Origin: Asterionellopsis glacialis
Lineage: Eukaryota > Bacillariophyta > Plagiogrammaphyceae > Rhaphoneidales > Asterionellopsidaceae
Length of the DNA stretch: 28,914 bases
Direction of reading: 5' to 3'
NCBI GenBank assembly: GCA_014885115.2
Contig: WKLE02001704.1
Coordinates: 1 to 28,914 of the forward strand
Shown here: piece by piece, positions 1-8,823 of the stretch
How the letters are laid out: each line of letters starts with the position of its first letter
Numbering within the stretch: position 1 is the first letter of the stretch
Program-made: the position numbers and the translations under genes
The notes under the pieces: generated by a model
Seen by the model: only the letters and a program-made list of their open reading frames with translations
Database searches by the model: none
Told to the model about the DNA's origin: nothing

Positions 1-2
1 AA

Positions 3-242
3 CAAGCTAGAATAGCTAGTAACAATCAGCGTGAAAATGCTAAGAGAATCAAACATGATTGGAAAGTAGGAGACAAGGCCCTACTAGAAAACGATAAGTC
101 CAACCTGCGTAAATACAAACAACCACGCGATGGACCATTCATCATTTGTCAAGTACACTGCAATGGTACTGTAATGTTACAACGTGGACCAGTATTTGAT
201 AGACTCAATATTCGTCACGCTGCCACTGCCGCATCCGCATAA
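3..242 (+). pseudogene. Ty3/gypsy polyprotein, C-terminal end of integrase (partial, runs off the left edge)
   Basis: The reading frame is open from base 3 and stops with TAA at 240-242, giving 79 residues. The residues KVGDKALL, then PRDGPFII, NGTVMLQRG and RLNIRHA follow the usual order of the integrase C-terminal (SH3-like) domain of Ty3/gypsy retrotransposons, which helps bind the cDNA ends. The integrase core, RNase H, reverse transcriptase and gag would lie left of the window. The short distance to a G-rich tract (266-279) and to an LTR beginning TG at 280 fits the normal 3' end of such an element. The visible part has no frameshift, so this copy may be fairly young; whether the whole element is intact cannot be seen. 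I mark it pseudogene because only a fragment is present here. Confidence 0.85.
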
Positions 243-265
243 ACGTCCTATGTACTAGATCGCTG

Positions 266-279
266 GACATGGGGGCAAG
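266..279 (+). other. Probable polypurine tract of the gypsy element
   Basis: The tract GACATGGGGGCAAG lies directly before the TG that opens the LTR and 23 bases after the polyprotein stop. In LTR retrotransposons a purine-rich tract at this place primes plus-strand DNA synthesis. It is interrupted by C and T, so the exact functional core is probably GGGGG plus neighbours. No similar tract sits next to the solo LTR at 8312-8823, as expected because a solo LTR has lost the interior. Confidence 0.6.
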
Positions 280-810
280 TGCAGTAGGTGAGTCGCAAGA
301 CTCGCGCAATATGTCAATCAACCGTAGTACGGATGGACCGTGATGTGATGATGTCATGGACCGGACAGGCGTGATGACGTGATGATGTCATCACACGGAC
401 AGACGAGATGATGTGATGACGTCATCAAGCGGACAGATGCATAACGCACAGTGATGCACAGCATTCATGCAAACGCTGACGTCACAAGCAAAGCGTATCA
501 AATTCCACTCTGCAGCAGGAACACGATGTGTCACGACAGAACACAGTGACGTGCTGACTCAGCACCTTCCAATTGGCTGCCTCGGGGAGTTTGGTTCACA
601 TGTTAAAACCGAACTCCATTGGAAACTGAACTCTAAGTAGATCCGCCGTAGGATCCCATACTGCATTTGAGTCACAAAGACAAATTGGTGGATTGTCGGG
701 TATTTTTAGTAAAAGTCTAAAATAGCTCATGATTTATTCACTCTAACAAACTCTACTTCATTTTCAATATTTTCTCTATCACTTTTCACAATTGTTGTCA
801 GCATAGTGCA
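280..810 (+). repeat. 3' LTR of the Ty3/gypsy element
   Basis: The repeat begins TGCAGTAGG and ends CATAGTGCA, so it has the TG...CA termini of an LTR. It is 531 bases long and follows the polyprotein end and G-rich tract in the correct order. A second copy in reverse orientation at 8312-8823 matches it from end to end and stops at exactly the same terminal bases, which fixes both boundaries. The first third carries repeated TGACGTCA or TGATGTCA words and CGGACAGA words; the last third is AT-rich. The right flank (811-815, CAGCC) should match the bases left of the 5' LTR, outside this window. The last ten codons of the neighbouring minus-strand recombinase frame are read from LTR sequence and are not part of that gene. 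Confidence 0.85.
345..484. promoter_or_regulatory. Array of CRE/bZIP-type palindromes in the LTR U3 region
   Basis: Perfect TGACGTCA palindromes occur at 417-424 and 477-484. TGATGTCA variants sit at about 348-355 and 384-391, and TGACGT half-sites occur between them and downstream near 547. The spacing is irregular, and the blocks are separated by CGGACAGA-like words. TGACGTCA is the classic bZIP (CRE) binding palindrome, and TGACGT elements act in CO2/cAMP-responsive promoters of diatoms. That they drive this LTR is inference from position and from their retention in the second LTR copy. Confidence 0.55.
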
Positions 811-1940
811 CAGCCACCACTTCCTCTTCTGTGGTGGAGGACTCTTTTTCTTGATGACACTCCTCAGCTTCTGTTGTTGTAGCTTCTGTAGCTGCTGCAG
901 TGGTAGTGGCAGGAGCACTGTCATCATTGCGTTCTTCCTTAATCTTGAACATCAGAGGAGATACTGCAAACTCCTCTGGATGACCATCCAAACCTGCAAC
1001 AACCCGCCCAACATAGTGATCAGAAACAGCCTCATATTTTATGTATGTATCCTTGACCTTGCCCATTGACCAGCCTGTGTGATTGCATACACTGGCAATG
1101 TGTGGTGCAGCGGTGGTTCCATTACAGCAGTATGTTGCTGCACCCTTCTGTATGGAGTGTGGAGAAGGGTCCACATCTAGAGCCCTGACCTCAACCTCAT
1201 GTTCCAGTACAAGCTTATTTAAATACTTGGAGAATCTTTCATAAGCTTTCTCCCCAAACAACAGATTTTCTTGTAAGGCCTTTAAAGAAACGTCCCATTT
1301 CATCATTATACCCAGCAGGCTGTTGCACAGAACAAGCCTGGAACAGCTCATTGAGCCCAGACTTGTACCCCCTGTATCCACTCCTGGACAAATATTTAGC
1401 CCCCTTGGATCCTTTTCTTGAAAGAAGAAAAGAAATAAATACCTTAACATCCAATTGCCCAAGTTGCATAGGGTGGAATTCCTTGGAAGCCGCACTAACC
1501 TGGAATAAGGCAGCTTGTTCAAATCCTGCAGGATTGGGAGTAGTTGGATTTTCAATATGTTGGGTGTATGGGTGGGAGAGTGCATCTAGAGTGGTACTGT
1601 GCATGAGGTCACAGTACTTGTTTTCCTTACTGCCAGGATGTGCAAGGTAGTATTTATATAATATCCACACCAGAAAATGCTTCATCACGTGTAGGTATCC
1701 TGAACAAGTATCTTCATCCAAATTGGCCTGAAAAAAGGCCTGCACAGCTTCTTCAAGATTGTCTTTGAGATCAGAAATGTCAGAATCTGGTAGTTCTACT
1801 TCAAGTCTATGAGTGTCCTGTGTGTCCATGTCATTAAGGATGTCATTGACCCCATCCATGACTAGCCCATTGTTGTTGTTGTTCATTTTTGTGTTTTTGT
1901 ACAGAGGCAAAGAAGGGACTAACTTAATGTGGAATTTCAT
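811..1940 (-). pseudogene. Crypton-like tyrosine recombinase pseudogene, internally deleted and cut by the gypsy LTR
   Basis: The coding sequence runs on the minus strand in two frames. The first (1940-1239, more plausible ATG at 1886-1884 because of the Asn-rich start) holds the N-terminal SAM-like part with SRSGYRGYKSGLNELF and GRFFKGLTRK. The second (from about 1270 down to 811) holds the C-terminal catalytic part: GEKAYERF, HSIQKGAATY, GWSMGKVKDTY and YVGRVVAGL. This resembles tyrosine recombinases that are abundant in diatoms and oomycetes. Relatives as I remember them have roughly a hundred residues between FFKGL and GE.AYDRF, including the first catalytic Arg. Here the two motifs are almost adjacent and out of frame, so an internal deletion is inferred. 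The HxxR catalytic Arg reads as Gln (CAG at 1150-1148). The nucleophile candidate Tyr in DTY remains. The true C-terminus was displaced or lost when the LTR inserted at 810/811. It cannot be active. Confidence 0.75.
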
Positions 1941-2638
1941 GCTGAAGCAAACTTGAACATGTGACCTACTAAGAAAAATATTTAAGAAAACTTGTTAACA
2001 CATGACACCTTGATTGGATGGCTGTGACGGGCATTTTGATGTGACTGGTTTTCTTTGATCAATTCAATTTTTGGGTAGATCTGTACCATCTTCTACACCA
2101 GAGAAGTCAGCAGATATCCGTAAAAAGGGTGACAATAAATGCCCATTTATGGTATACAGATATGCTCAATACGCCCGTAATTCAGGACAATCTTGTTTAT
2201 GTAGATCCTACACTTTTTGTGTTTACTCTTTATTATAGATTGCCCACAAACTCATATTTATTGCTACCTTGTGACTAGTACGCAGTACCCTGCATTAATT
2301 GTACCTGGTATTTTGTCACAGGCAAATTCTGCAAGGACCGATTCAGGACCCTACCCTGGTTTAACCCACTAGGCAATTATTATACATGTAGGACCCTACC
2401 AGATCTGATTATATATCACATGGATTGAGATCATTCTCCGGGTATCTTTTTCAATATTATTTCAGAGCTCCCTCTATACCCTTCCCTGTATATCCAAACT
2501 CTATTTCATCCCCCAATTTGATCTATTTCCTTTTGTCCCTCAAAAACATAATTGCAATTCATGCCTCTTTCCCAACTGAGCCTGCCTTTTCCTTTTTCAA
2601 ATTATTTTTGGCTCTGCCTGCTTGCTGTTGAACCTTGC
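1941..2638. other. Non-coding stretch upstream of the recombinase remnant
   Basis: No convincing coding region or RNA is seen. Two copies of the word GGACCCTACC occur near 2346 and 2391, and a GTACCTGGTA word lies near 2302. It probably holds the 5' flank of the recombinase element and old element debris, but I could not recognise its terminus. Confidence 0.4.
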
Positions 2639-4010
2639 CTAATTTTCAATGTTGCTCTCCTTTTTTGATGGCACCACCATCCCAAGAATGTCATTGTCAC
2701 CATGTTTCTTTCTGATGACAAGGCTAATGTGATACTTCAAGAAGCTGGCAGACAACAAGGAAATGCAACAATAGACAATAACCAAGAGACTCTTCCACCA
2801 ACTCCCATCAATGTACAAGAAGAAAATATTCTTTGATCTACCAAAGAATATTTTCTTATGGTTGATAATTACTCCAATCAGTTGAGGAGTAATTGGGATG
2901 GATCTATTCAGTTTCATGTTGTTCCCATAGTAGATCATCAAGTATACCATCATACTTTATTCCAAACAGAACTTCTTGATATATGCCATTATTTCAGTGG
3001 CAATACTGTCTACAAACATTTGTATTTTTTACAAAAGTTATCCCACTGGAGGACATATTATTCCTGGTGTACCTCCAGATAATTTTAAACAACATCCAAA
3101 CATGCATCCTTTGGTCTGTTTTGCCCAAGACAGTCAACAGGAACTCAACATTAATAATGATTCAACTCTACTTTTGTCAGTAGCATGGGTTGTTGATGCT
3201 GAGCTCTGGTATTTCAAGTTATTCCCTTAGGTAATCTATGTGGTTGATGCAACTTCAAGTTTAATCTTTATCATCTGTCCACCTTTTCCTACAGGTCATC
3301 AATTGGTCACCAAGTAACTTTTCATAGGATGTGGATTCCTGACCAAAAGAGAAGCACCTTTAGATATGTCTTTCAGCACTGTCTTCACTTATTTGCAGAC
3401 TTTTTATTTAAAGAACAAAATACGTAATGGCTAATGGTGACTCACAACAGTCTAATGAGATTAGGGGTGCCACCATGGAGTTTATGACTAATGCTCATAT
3501 TGGACAATGTGGATGGTACATTGTTGATCAAGGATGGAGAAACAATGGTCCCTCTAAAAGCATAGTTCATCCTCACAATACAACCCATTTGAAAGCTGTT
3601 ATATATCACACTAAAAAATGGATATATAGTTGGATGTGCCCAGGATATTGTGAAACAAAGGAAGAATACAATACTTCCAAACTATTCTTCTTTGCCTACA
3701 TCCACAGTAGGATGGTTTTTAAGATTTGTAATGAGAGCCAGGAAATTATTGACATCATAACTACCTTCATATGGACCCTCACATTCTTGCACATAAATAT
3801 TATTTTGTGTTTTTTAGGTGCAAAAACTTTTGTTACTTTGAGCAAATAACAAATAGTTTGCACAAAGGAACCAATAATGGTTTGAAAAGTCATGCTACAG
3901 GCATTAGAGCTATGCAAACATTAACAAGTGCAGCTCAAACTATGTGTTTTCAATCAACTTTGAAATCTAAGGAACTAGGTGATGAAGTTCAGCCTAATTG
4001 TATATCTAAG
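2639..4010 (+). pseudogene. MULE-like transposase pseudogene (several frameshifts and stops)
   Basis: Fragments in all three plus frames line up in one order. A leading part (about 2700-3080) includes MVDNYSNQLRSNWDG, then SYPTGGHIIPGVPPDN at about 3040-3085. A middle part (about 3335-3425) reads WIPDQKRSTFRYVFQHCLH. The core from 3427 reads MANGDSQQSNEI, then CGWYIVDQGW and WMCPGYCETKEEY. After a frameshift near 3771 comes HKYYFVFFRCKNFCYFEQ followed by HKGTNNGLKSH. The spacing of an acidic ..DGDS.. motif, a C-W-(H/Y)-I motif and a late (H)(E)GTNNGLK motif is that of MULE-type DDE transposases. In relatives as I recall them the late motif is HEGTN, so the catalytic Glu appears replaced by Lys (AAA, 3864-3866). 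Family placement is from motif memory only. Non-functional. Confidence 0.55.
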
Positions 4011-4013
4011 ATT

Positions 4014-4140
4014 CTCTTCTTCTTCATATTTGTGAATGCCATCAACATAAAAACCATCATCACTGTTGTGATTGATTTTTTTATTTTCTTTTTTTTTCCA
4101 ACTTGTGGAACGTTTTCCGGATAGCCTCTTATTTTGTTTA
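4014..4140. repeat. Direct repeat, copy A (partner at 4651-4780)
   Basis: About 127 bases, beginning CTCTTCTTCTTCATATTTGTG and ending ATTTTGTTTA, match 4651-4780 with a few substitutions and length changes in the T-runs. The match weakens but continues for some tens of bases to the right (shared AATCAGG). In copy B the repeat is the sequence just downstream of a minus-strand stop codon, so the pair looks like a duplicated 3' flank of the Cys-rich gene. Confidence 0.85.
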
Positions 4141-4352
4141 TTAGAAAAAAAATCAGGTACATGTACAATATTACTAAATGTATGTCCCATAATATGACAA
4201 ACTGAAGGAATTGTTGTTTTCTTACATATCATAAAAAAATTCGTTGTGACAAAAATCAACATAGATTTACAATACCATGACCAAGACCATATCTGGGCAT
4301 CCGAGACATCATGACCCAAATTACAAACAATCCTGTTGCACCAAAAGACCAT
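4014..4352 (-). pseudogene. Decayed 3' part of a Cys-rich gene, paralogue of the one at 4778-5403
   Basis: The minus strand here holds a fragment with CKKTTIPSVCHIMGHTFSN that aligns weakly with CRKKVYNVYSNYCDDCSNS of the neighbouring gene at 4778-5403, followed by the much better conserved 3' flank at 4140-4014. Most Cys residues of the relative are lost. It lies tail to tail with the MULE-like pseudogene. A plus-strand 89-residue frame across 4277-4546 has no recognisable content and is probably chance. The relationship rests mainly on the shared flank. Confidence 0.4.
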
Positions 4353-4650
4353 TGGCTCTATTGGATGAAGAATATGTTCTTATTATTTGTCAGAAAAAGA
4401 AAGAACAGCTGGTCAAAAAGGCAAAATGTCAAGCTAAACAAGATGTAAAAAAAGGAAAGGTGCAACCATTGACTGTCTTCTTCACAGCTTACAAAAAAAA
4501 GTTGCCATCAAGTACAAAAATAATATATATAATATGGTTATTTTAACTGACATGTTTACTTTAACTGACATGTTTTTTTTTAAAGAAAAAAATCCTTTTC
4601 ACTGATCATCTAAACAAAAACAATTATTTTTCAGAAACATCTTGTTGATC
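4353..4650. other. AT-rich spacer between the duplicated Cys-rich gene units
   Basis: No supported gene. An 18-bp period duplication carrying TTAACTGACATGTTT occurs at 4543-4575. The rest is A/T runs. A plus-strand Lys-rich open frame ends at 4546 but shows no recognisable domain. Confidence 0.5.
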
Positions 4651-4780
4651 CTCTTCTTCTTCATATTTGTGAAAGCCATCAACATAAAAACCATTATCAC
4701 TGTTGTGATTGCTTTTTTATTTTTTACTTTATTTTTTTAAACTTGCAGAACGTTTTCCTGATAACCTGTTATTTTGTTTA
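4651..4780. repeat. Direct repeat, copy B (partner at 4014-4140)
   Basis: Same block as 4014-4140 in the same orientation. On the minus strand it starts at the stop codon of the Cys-rich coding region (TAA at 4780-4778), so it corresponds to that gene's 3' untranslated region or downstream flank. Confidence 0.85.
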
Positions 4781-5403
4781 TTTATTTACTGGTTTGTAAT
4801 ATTTTAAATCAGGGGCATATGAATTTGAACAATCATCACAATAATTGCTGTAAACGTTATAAACTTTCTTGCGGCAACCGCTAGTACCACAGGGATTGAA
4901 TTGTGGTAAGTAGGTGTCACAGCTCATGCATAATTTACAATTTTTGAAATTAAAATAAAAAATTTAAAATAACACAAAGTACGATCATAATACTTTTCTG
5001 TATACTAAAATTTGCCACATCTTGCACAATACTTATGACTCTGCATGTTAAAAGCACATTTGACACAGCAATTGTTGCTATTATGGCACAAAGGCAACCA
5101 GGGAGTTTTTCTTGCCTCCTCTAAATAGCTACTGTTACACCTAATTACAGGACTTGAGCAATCCTTGCACAAATAATGATCACAGTGAAACATGCATCCA
5201 TTTTTTTTTAGATACAATGTATCACAGTTGTGACACAGTCTTGTTAGACCGTTTTCTTTGTAGCAAAAGAAGACAAGTAAGTGCAATACATCATCTGGTA
5301 GTGTTTCTTTTGCCATTTCTAAAGTTGAAAGACTTTTTAGAAATATTTTACATTGCAAAGGGTCATTGTTCATTTTGTTGGGGCTGTCATTTAGTTTCAT
5401 CAA
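4778..5403 (-). pseudogene. Cys-rich, probably zinc-binding protein gene (broken or unusually spliced)
   Basis: The minus strand from ATG 5403 encodes 132 residues with closely spaced Cys pairs: CHNCDTLY, CMFHCDHYLCKDC, CHNSNNCCVKC and CARCGKF, then a stop at 5005. In another frame, about 4955-4778, the Cys-rich pattern resumes: NCKLCMSCDTY, NPCGTSGC and YCDDCSNS, and it ends PVNK with TAA. The pattern suggests tandem zinc clusters (RING- or treble-clef-like), but it matches no family I can name. No clear GT-AG intron joins the two parts with a good acceptor, so a frameshift is more likely than splicing. It sits among transposase remnants, and a decayed copy of its tail lies at 4014-4352, so it may be an accessory gene carried by a mobile element. 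That role is inference. Confidence 0.45.
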
Positions 5404-5464
5404 TGATGTTCCTTATTGTTGATGTTCATGCTGCAGAAAATGCAGTGAAAAAAAATGTTAATCA

Positions 5465-5647
5465 GTAGTAATGTGCATTTTTAACTAGTGTTTTCCATAT
5501 GGATTTTTTGGTAGTAATGTGTGTTTTTAACTAGCATTTTCCATATCGGTTTTTCTGTAGTAATGTGTGTTTTTCACTAGCGTTTTCCATATCAGTTTTT
5601 CAGTAGTAATGTGCATTTTAACTAGCATTTTCTATATTGGTATTTCC
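5465..5647. repeat. 46-bp tandem repeat, four copies
   Basis: Units start with GTAGTAATGTG at 5465, 5511, 5557 and 5603, an exact 46-base period apart; the last unit is one base shorter in a T-run. Each unit carries GTAGTAATGTG(T/C)(G/A)TTTTT, then CTAG(C/T)(A/G)TTTTC(C/T)ATAT. Differences between units are scattered point changes. No unit encodes a plausible peptide. Its place between the Cys-rich gene start and the next decayed coding region suggests a minisatellite or a sub-terminal repeat of a mobile element. Confidence 0.9.
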
Positions 5648-6840
5648 ATCACAACCAAATGTATTATACACACAGATATACACTAGACACAATTGGATAA
5701 TAAACCATGTCAGATTCATCAATACACAGTGCTGTTGTCACCAAAGAAAATAGAGATGAACCATCATCTTCCTCTTTTTTTCCTCCTCAACAGACATATT
5801 TTGATGTTCTGCAATCATATCCAAATTTTGAGCAAGTTTCACTGTCACTGCATGTGTGAACTATTAAAATACAAAAGAAAAGAAAACCTGATAATTTTGG
5901 TGCAGTCTGTAAACAATACAGCATTCTTAAAAATATTGTTTTTTCACTAGGAAAAGGTTTCAATCATTCCATCCATTCCTTTCCTAATGTTGGTTTCTTT
6001 GAAGAGGTGAACTTCCATTTAATTCAACAGGGTGAAAAGGAGGTAATTACATATTTACAACAAACCATTTTGTGGCTAATGTATTTTTATGTACAACCAC
6101 TATCATCAAGCAACTACTCAGACTCAGACCTCTCATGATGGTTTGGCAAATTACCAAGGTCACCAACAAAAATATTATGTGCAATGGTTGTTTCATTTGT
6201 CATAAAAAGGAATCACCATCCAGGTTTTAGGAAAACCTATGATTAGTGATGGATGGGTTGGTAGTTTTCCTTTTGAAGAAAAAAATGAAAAGAAAATCAT
6301 GTTCCAAACAATCGTTGATGCTATAATGCGTATGACTATGGAACATTTGATTGTGCTATTGAAGTCCATGATGTCCTTATTTGGGTAAAATCATCATTTT
6401 ATGATGAAAAAAATTAAAAAAGATGTTGATGAATGTGGCCAACTAGAACCTTATGCACATTTTGTTGGAACAGTTAGTTTTTGTTTGATTCAAGCATTAA
6501 CTACAACTGAACCTGGTGGTGTATTGGTTTATCCCAATTGTTTACCGCCAAAAAATCAACAATCAATTTCTCCATGTGAAGGCAAGTGTGTGCATAGTTC
6601 AACTGTTGAGGAGCATGGGTTACTGCCATTTGAAGCATTATTCATACCCACAACAATATACCACACATCACAAAATTGATAAAGGGCACATGACAACACA
6701 ATCCACAACAGCTAGTCTTGGAAAAATTACAAGACTTGCAAAACTTAAAATTATATTGAGCAAAATTTCAAAAAGGCAACAAAATCAAAATTTTGTAAAA
6801 CAAAAGACATCTGTAGATATCACAAATTGAAAGAGTAGTA
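5648..6840 (+). pseudogene. Unidentified decayed coding region
   Basis: A plus-strand ATG at 5707 opens a frame MSDSSIHSAVVTKENRDEP that ends after about 50 residues. Further fragments follow in shifting frames: GKGFNHSIHSFPNVGFFEE near 5950-6005, KPMISDGWVGSFPFEEKN near 6230-6285, YDYGTFDCAIEVHDVLIWVK near 6330-6390, and DVDECGQLEPYAHFVGTV from 6422. The amino acid composition looks protein-like, and the fragments keep one direction, which suggests one old gene with many indels. I do not recognise the family. It may be part of a mobile element because everything around it is. The exact limits are uncertain. Confidence 0.3.
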
Positions 6841-7318
6841 ATCATTGTAATTACATAAATTAAAAAAATATTCAGGTGTAATCCTACTTGTTCTTCATTG
6901 CTGGTGAAGGGAGTATGTTTGGAGGATTTACATTCACTGTTTACATTTCTTTTCACACTTAGCAAACTGTTCTGAATAAGTCTTTGGTTATTGTAAAAGC
7001 TAAAATTAAGTAAAGGGTGATTAGTCTTTCTGTGGCTAATACAAACTTGATGACAAGTAATACATTGAGCGGTGTAAAATATCAACCAGCCTGGATCCAT
7101 TTTGTTCATGATAGGATCTTTATCCTCAGAGATCTTCCATTCAAATGAATGTGTAGTATCTTTCTTTGATAAACCTGATTGGGATGGAGTGATTATCACA
7201 GTATAGGAGCCATCAGGTTCTACATGTGAGTCCTAAAATCATAGTTGTGGAAACCAACCTGAAATCCAGAACATTTGTCAGGAGTTAAATTGTTAGACCA
7301 ATCATCTAAACCTGACAT
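6768..7318 (-). pseudogene. Unidentified minus-strand coding remnant
   Basis: From a possible ATG at 7318-7316 the minus strand reads MSGLDDWSNNLTPDKCSGFQ. The frame then breaks, and reading resumes as DSHVEPDGSYTVIITPSQSG and SFEWKISEDKDPIMNKMDPG. A His/Cys cluster CITCHQVCISHRK follows near 7060-7020. Two explanations are possible for the break near 7250: a one-base frameshift, or removal of a GT...AG stretch of only 26 bases, which is shorter than any usual intron. No family is recognised. The start codon overlaps the plus-strand ATG of the adjacent transposase remnant on the other strand. Confidence 0.35.
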
Positions 7319-8306
7319 GGAGGCAGCAGTAGTTAATCATCATAGCCAACAAACCATTGGAGGTAGAAGACTTGACACATCCCAGCATGCTATCAATGCA
7401 GTTTTAACTGTTGTATCTTTTCATGAACATGATAAAGATAATGTAAGTCTATAGAAAATAGCAGAGGTTATTGGTTCTAACCATCATGCAATTAAAAAAT
7501 CAAGGGAGTGGGCAAATGAATTGATAGAAGATAACAAATTGCTAACAGAAAGAAAAAGGAACAAAAGAAAAGATTTTATTCAGTGCTTGGCAAATCCATT
7601 TATTTTAAACTTTAGGAGTGATTTGTATTCATGAATAGACACCAACAGTTGTATTCATATTGAAGTTACAAATCTGTATACAGAAGAAATGGAAAAAGTC
7701 AAACAAACCAAGAATCCGGCTGATAATTGGTGTCGACAATCAATATTGTAAATTTGTTGAATCATTTTTTTACTCCAAGTTCCAGCAACAAAATCAAGGC
7801 CAGACATTTGGGATGACCATTTTCTGCCAACACGTATGCTTGTCTGTGTCAGAACCATGCCCAGAGTCCTGCATGGACAAAAAACCAGTGCAGTCCAACA
7901 TTATCAATGGTCATTGTTGTCGTATTTAAGGCAGCCAACTGTTAAAACAAAACTTCAATAATTTCAACCAACATGTGGTAGAGGACTTAATGATGAAAAA
8001 ACTGTTGCACTGTTCATAACTTTAAATGCAACAGACTTATGTGAGGCTGTTGCATGTGAAAAACAAGAGGAACAAGATTTAAGGTACAAAATAAAGAAAA
8101 TAGAACAGTACACGTACCTAAGATCATTCCATACAAATGTACTCATGGCAGTTGTTCAGAATGCAGTATTGAAAGAATGCTACTGTTTCTAGCACATCCT
8201 GTATTGTCAGACAGTACAGACAAATGGTTGGGAACATGAGTGGCAGGATATGCAAAGGAAACAGGGAACTGGGAAGAGTAAAACAAACAAACAACATGAA
8301 CTGGCA

Positions 8307-8311
8307 CCATC
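8307..8311. repeat. Target site duplication, left copy (CCATC)
   Basis: CCATC stands directly before the TGCACTATG end of the solo LTR and is repeated directly after its other end at 8824-8828. Five bases is the usual duplication made by Ty3/gypsy integrases. Confidence 0.85.
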
Positions 8312-8823
8312 TGCACTATGCTGGCAGCAATATTGAAAAGTAAAGGTGAAAATGATTGAAAAGGAAGTAGAGTTTATTGGAGTGAATAAATTATGAGCTA
8401 TTTTAGAACTTAACTAAGAATACCCGACAATCCACCGATTCGTCTTCACGACCCAAAAGCAGTACGGGATCCTATGGCGGATCTACTTAAAGTTCGGTTT
8501 CCAACAGAGTTTGGTTTTAACATGTGATCCAAACTCCCTGAGCCAGCCAATCGGAATGCTCCGTATCAGGTACGTCACCGTGTTCTGCTGCAGAGTGGAT
8601 TTCGATACGCTTCGCTTGTGACGTCAGCGTTTGCAAGAACGTCGTGCGTCACTGCACGTTTGCGTCTGTCCGCTCGATGATGTCATCACCTCATCTCGTC
8701 TGTCCGTGTGATGACATCATCACGTCATCACTTCTGTCTGGCTCTGTGACGTCATTGCATCACGGTCCATCTGTACTACGGTTGATTGACATATCACGCG
8801 AGCCTCGCGGCTCGCCTACTGCA
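8312..8823 (-). mobile_element. Solo LTR of the same Ty3/gypsy family as 280-810, inverted
   Basis: The 512-base segment is the reverse complement relative of 280-810 over its full length and has the same TG...CA termini. It is flanked by the 5-base direct repeat CCATC. No polyprotein, primer site or polypurine tract accompanies it, so it is best explained as an LTR left after recombination between the two LTRs of an inserted element. It sits in the middle of a transposase coding sequence: the text before it (EWQDMQRKQGTGKSKTNKQH region) and after it (SQIVENFSKSLKVC) continue the same protein. Compared with 280-810 it has many scattered substitutions and small indels, so the two LTRs come from different insertions. 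Confidence 0.9.
8619..8754. promoter_or_regulatory. CRE/bZIP-type palindrome array in the solo LTR
   Basis: TGACGTCA occurs at 8619-8626 and 8747-8754. TGATGTCA or TGACATCA variants lie between (about 8679-8686 and 8711-8718), as does a CACGTCATCA half-site. The positions mirror the array at 345-484 in the other LTR. Where one copy has TGACGTCA the other can have TGATGTCA, as expected from C-to-T change at CpG. Confidence 0.5.

Noticed and set aside
779..810. C-terminal residues VHYADNNCEK of the minus-strand recombinase frame.
   Set aside because: They are encoded by LTR sequence; the other LTR reads a similar LHYAGSNIEK at 8311-8340. They are not part of the recombinase.
3960..4140. A possible host splice acceptor and final exon for the MULE-like gene near 3815 (TTTTTTAG).
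   Set aside because: The protein-like reading continues through it (YYFVFFRCKNFCYFEQ), so it is coding sequence in a shifted frame, not an intron end.
280..8823. The roughly 500-bp inverted repeats first looked like terminal inverted repeats of one 8.5-kb DNA transposon.
   Set aside because: Each copy has TG...CA ends, the left follows a gypsy polyprotein and G-rich tract, and the right has its own CCATC duplication. Two LTRs in opposite orientation explain everything.
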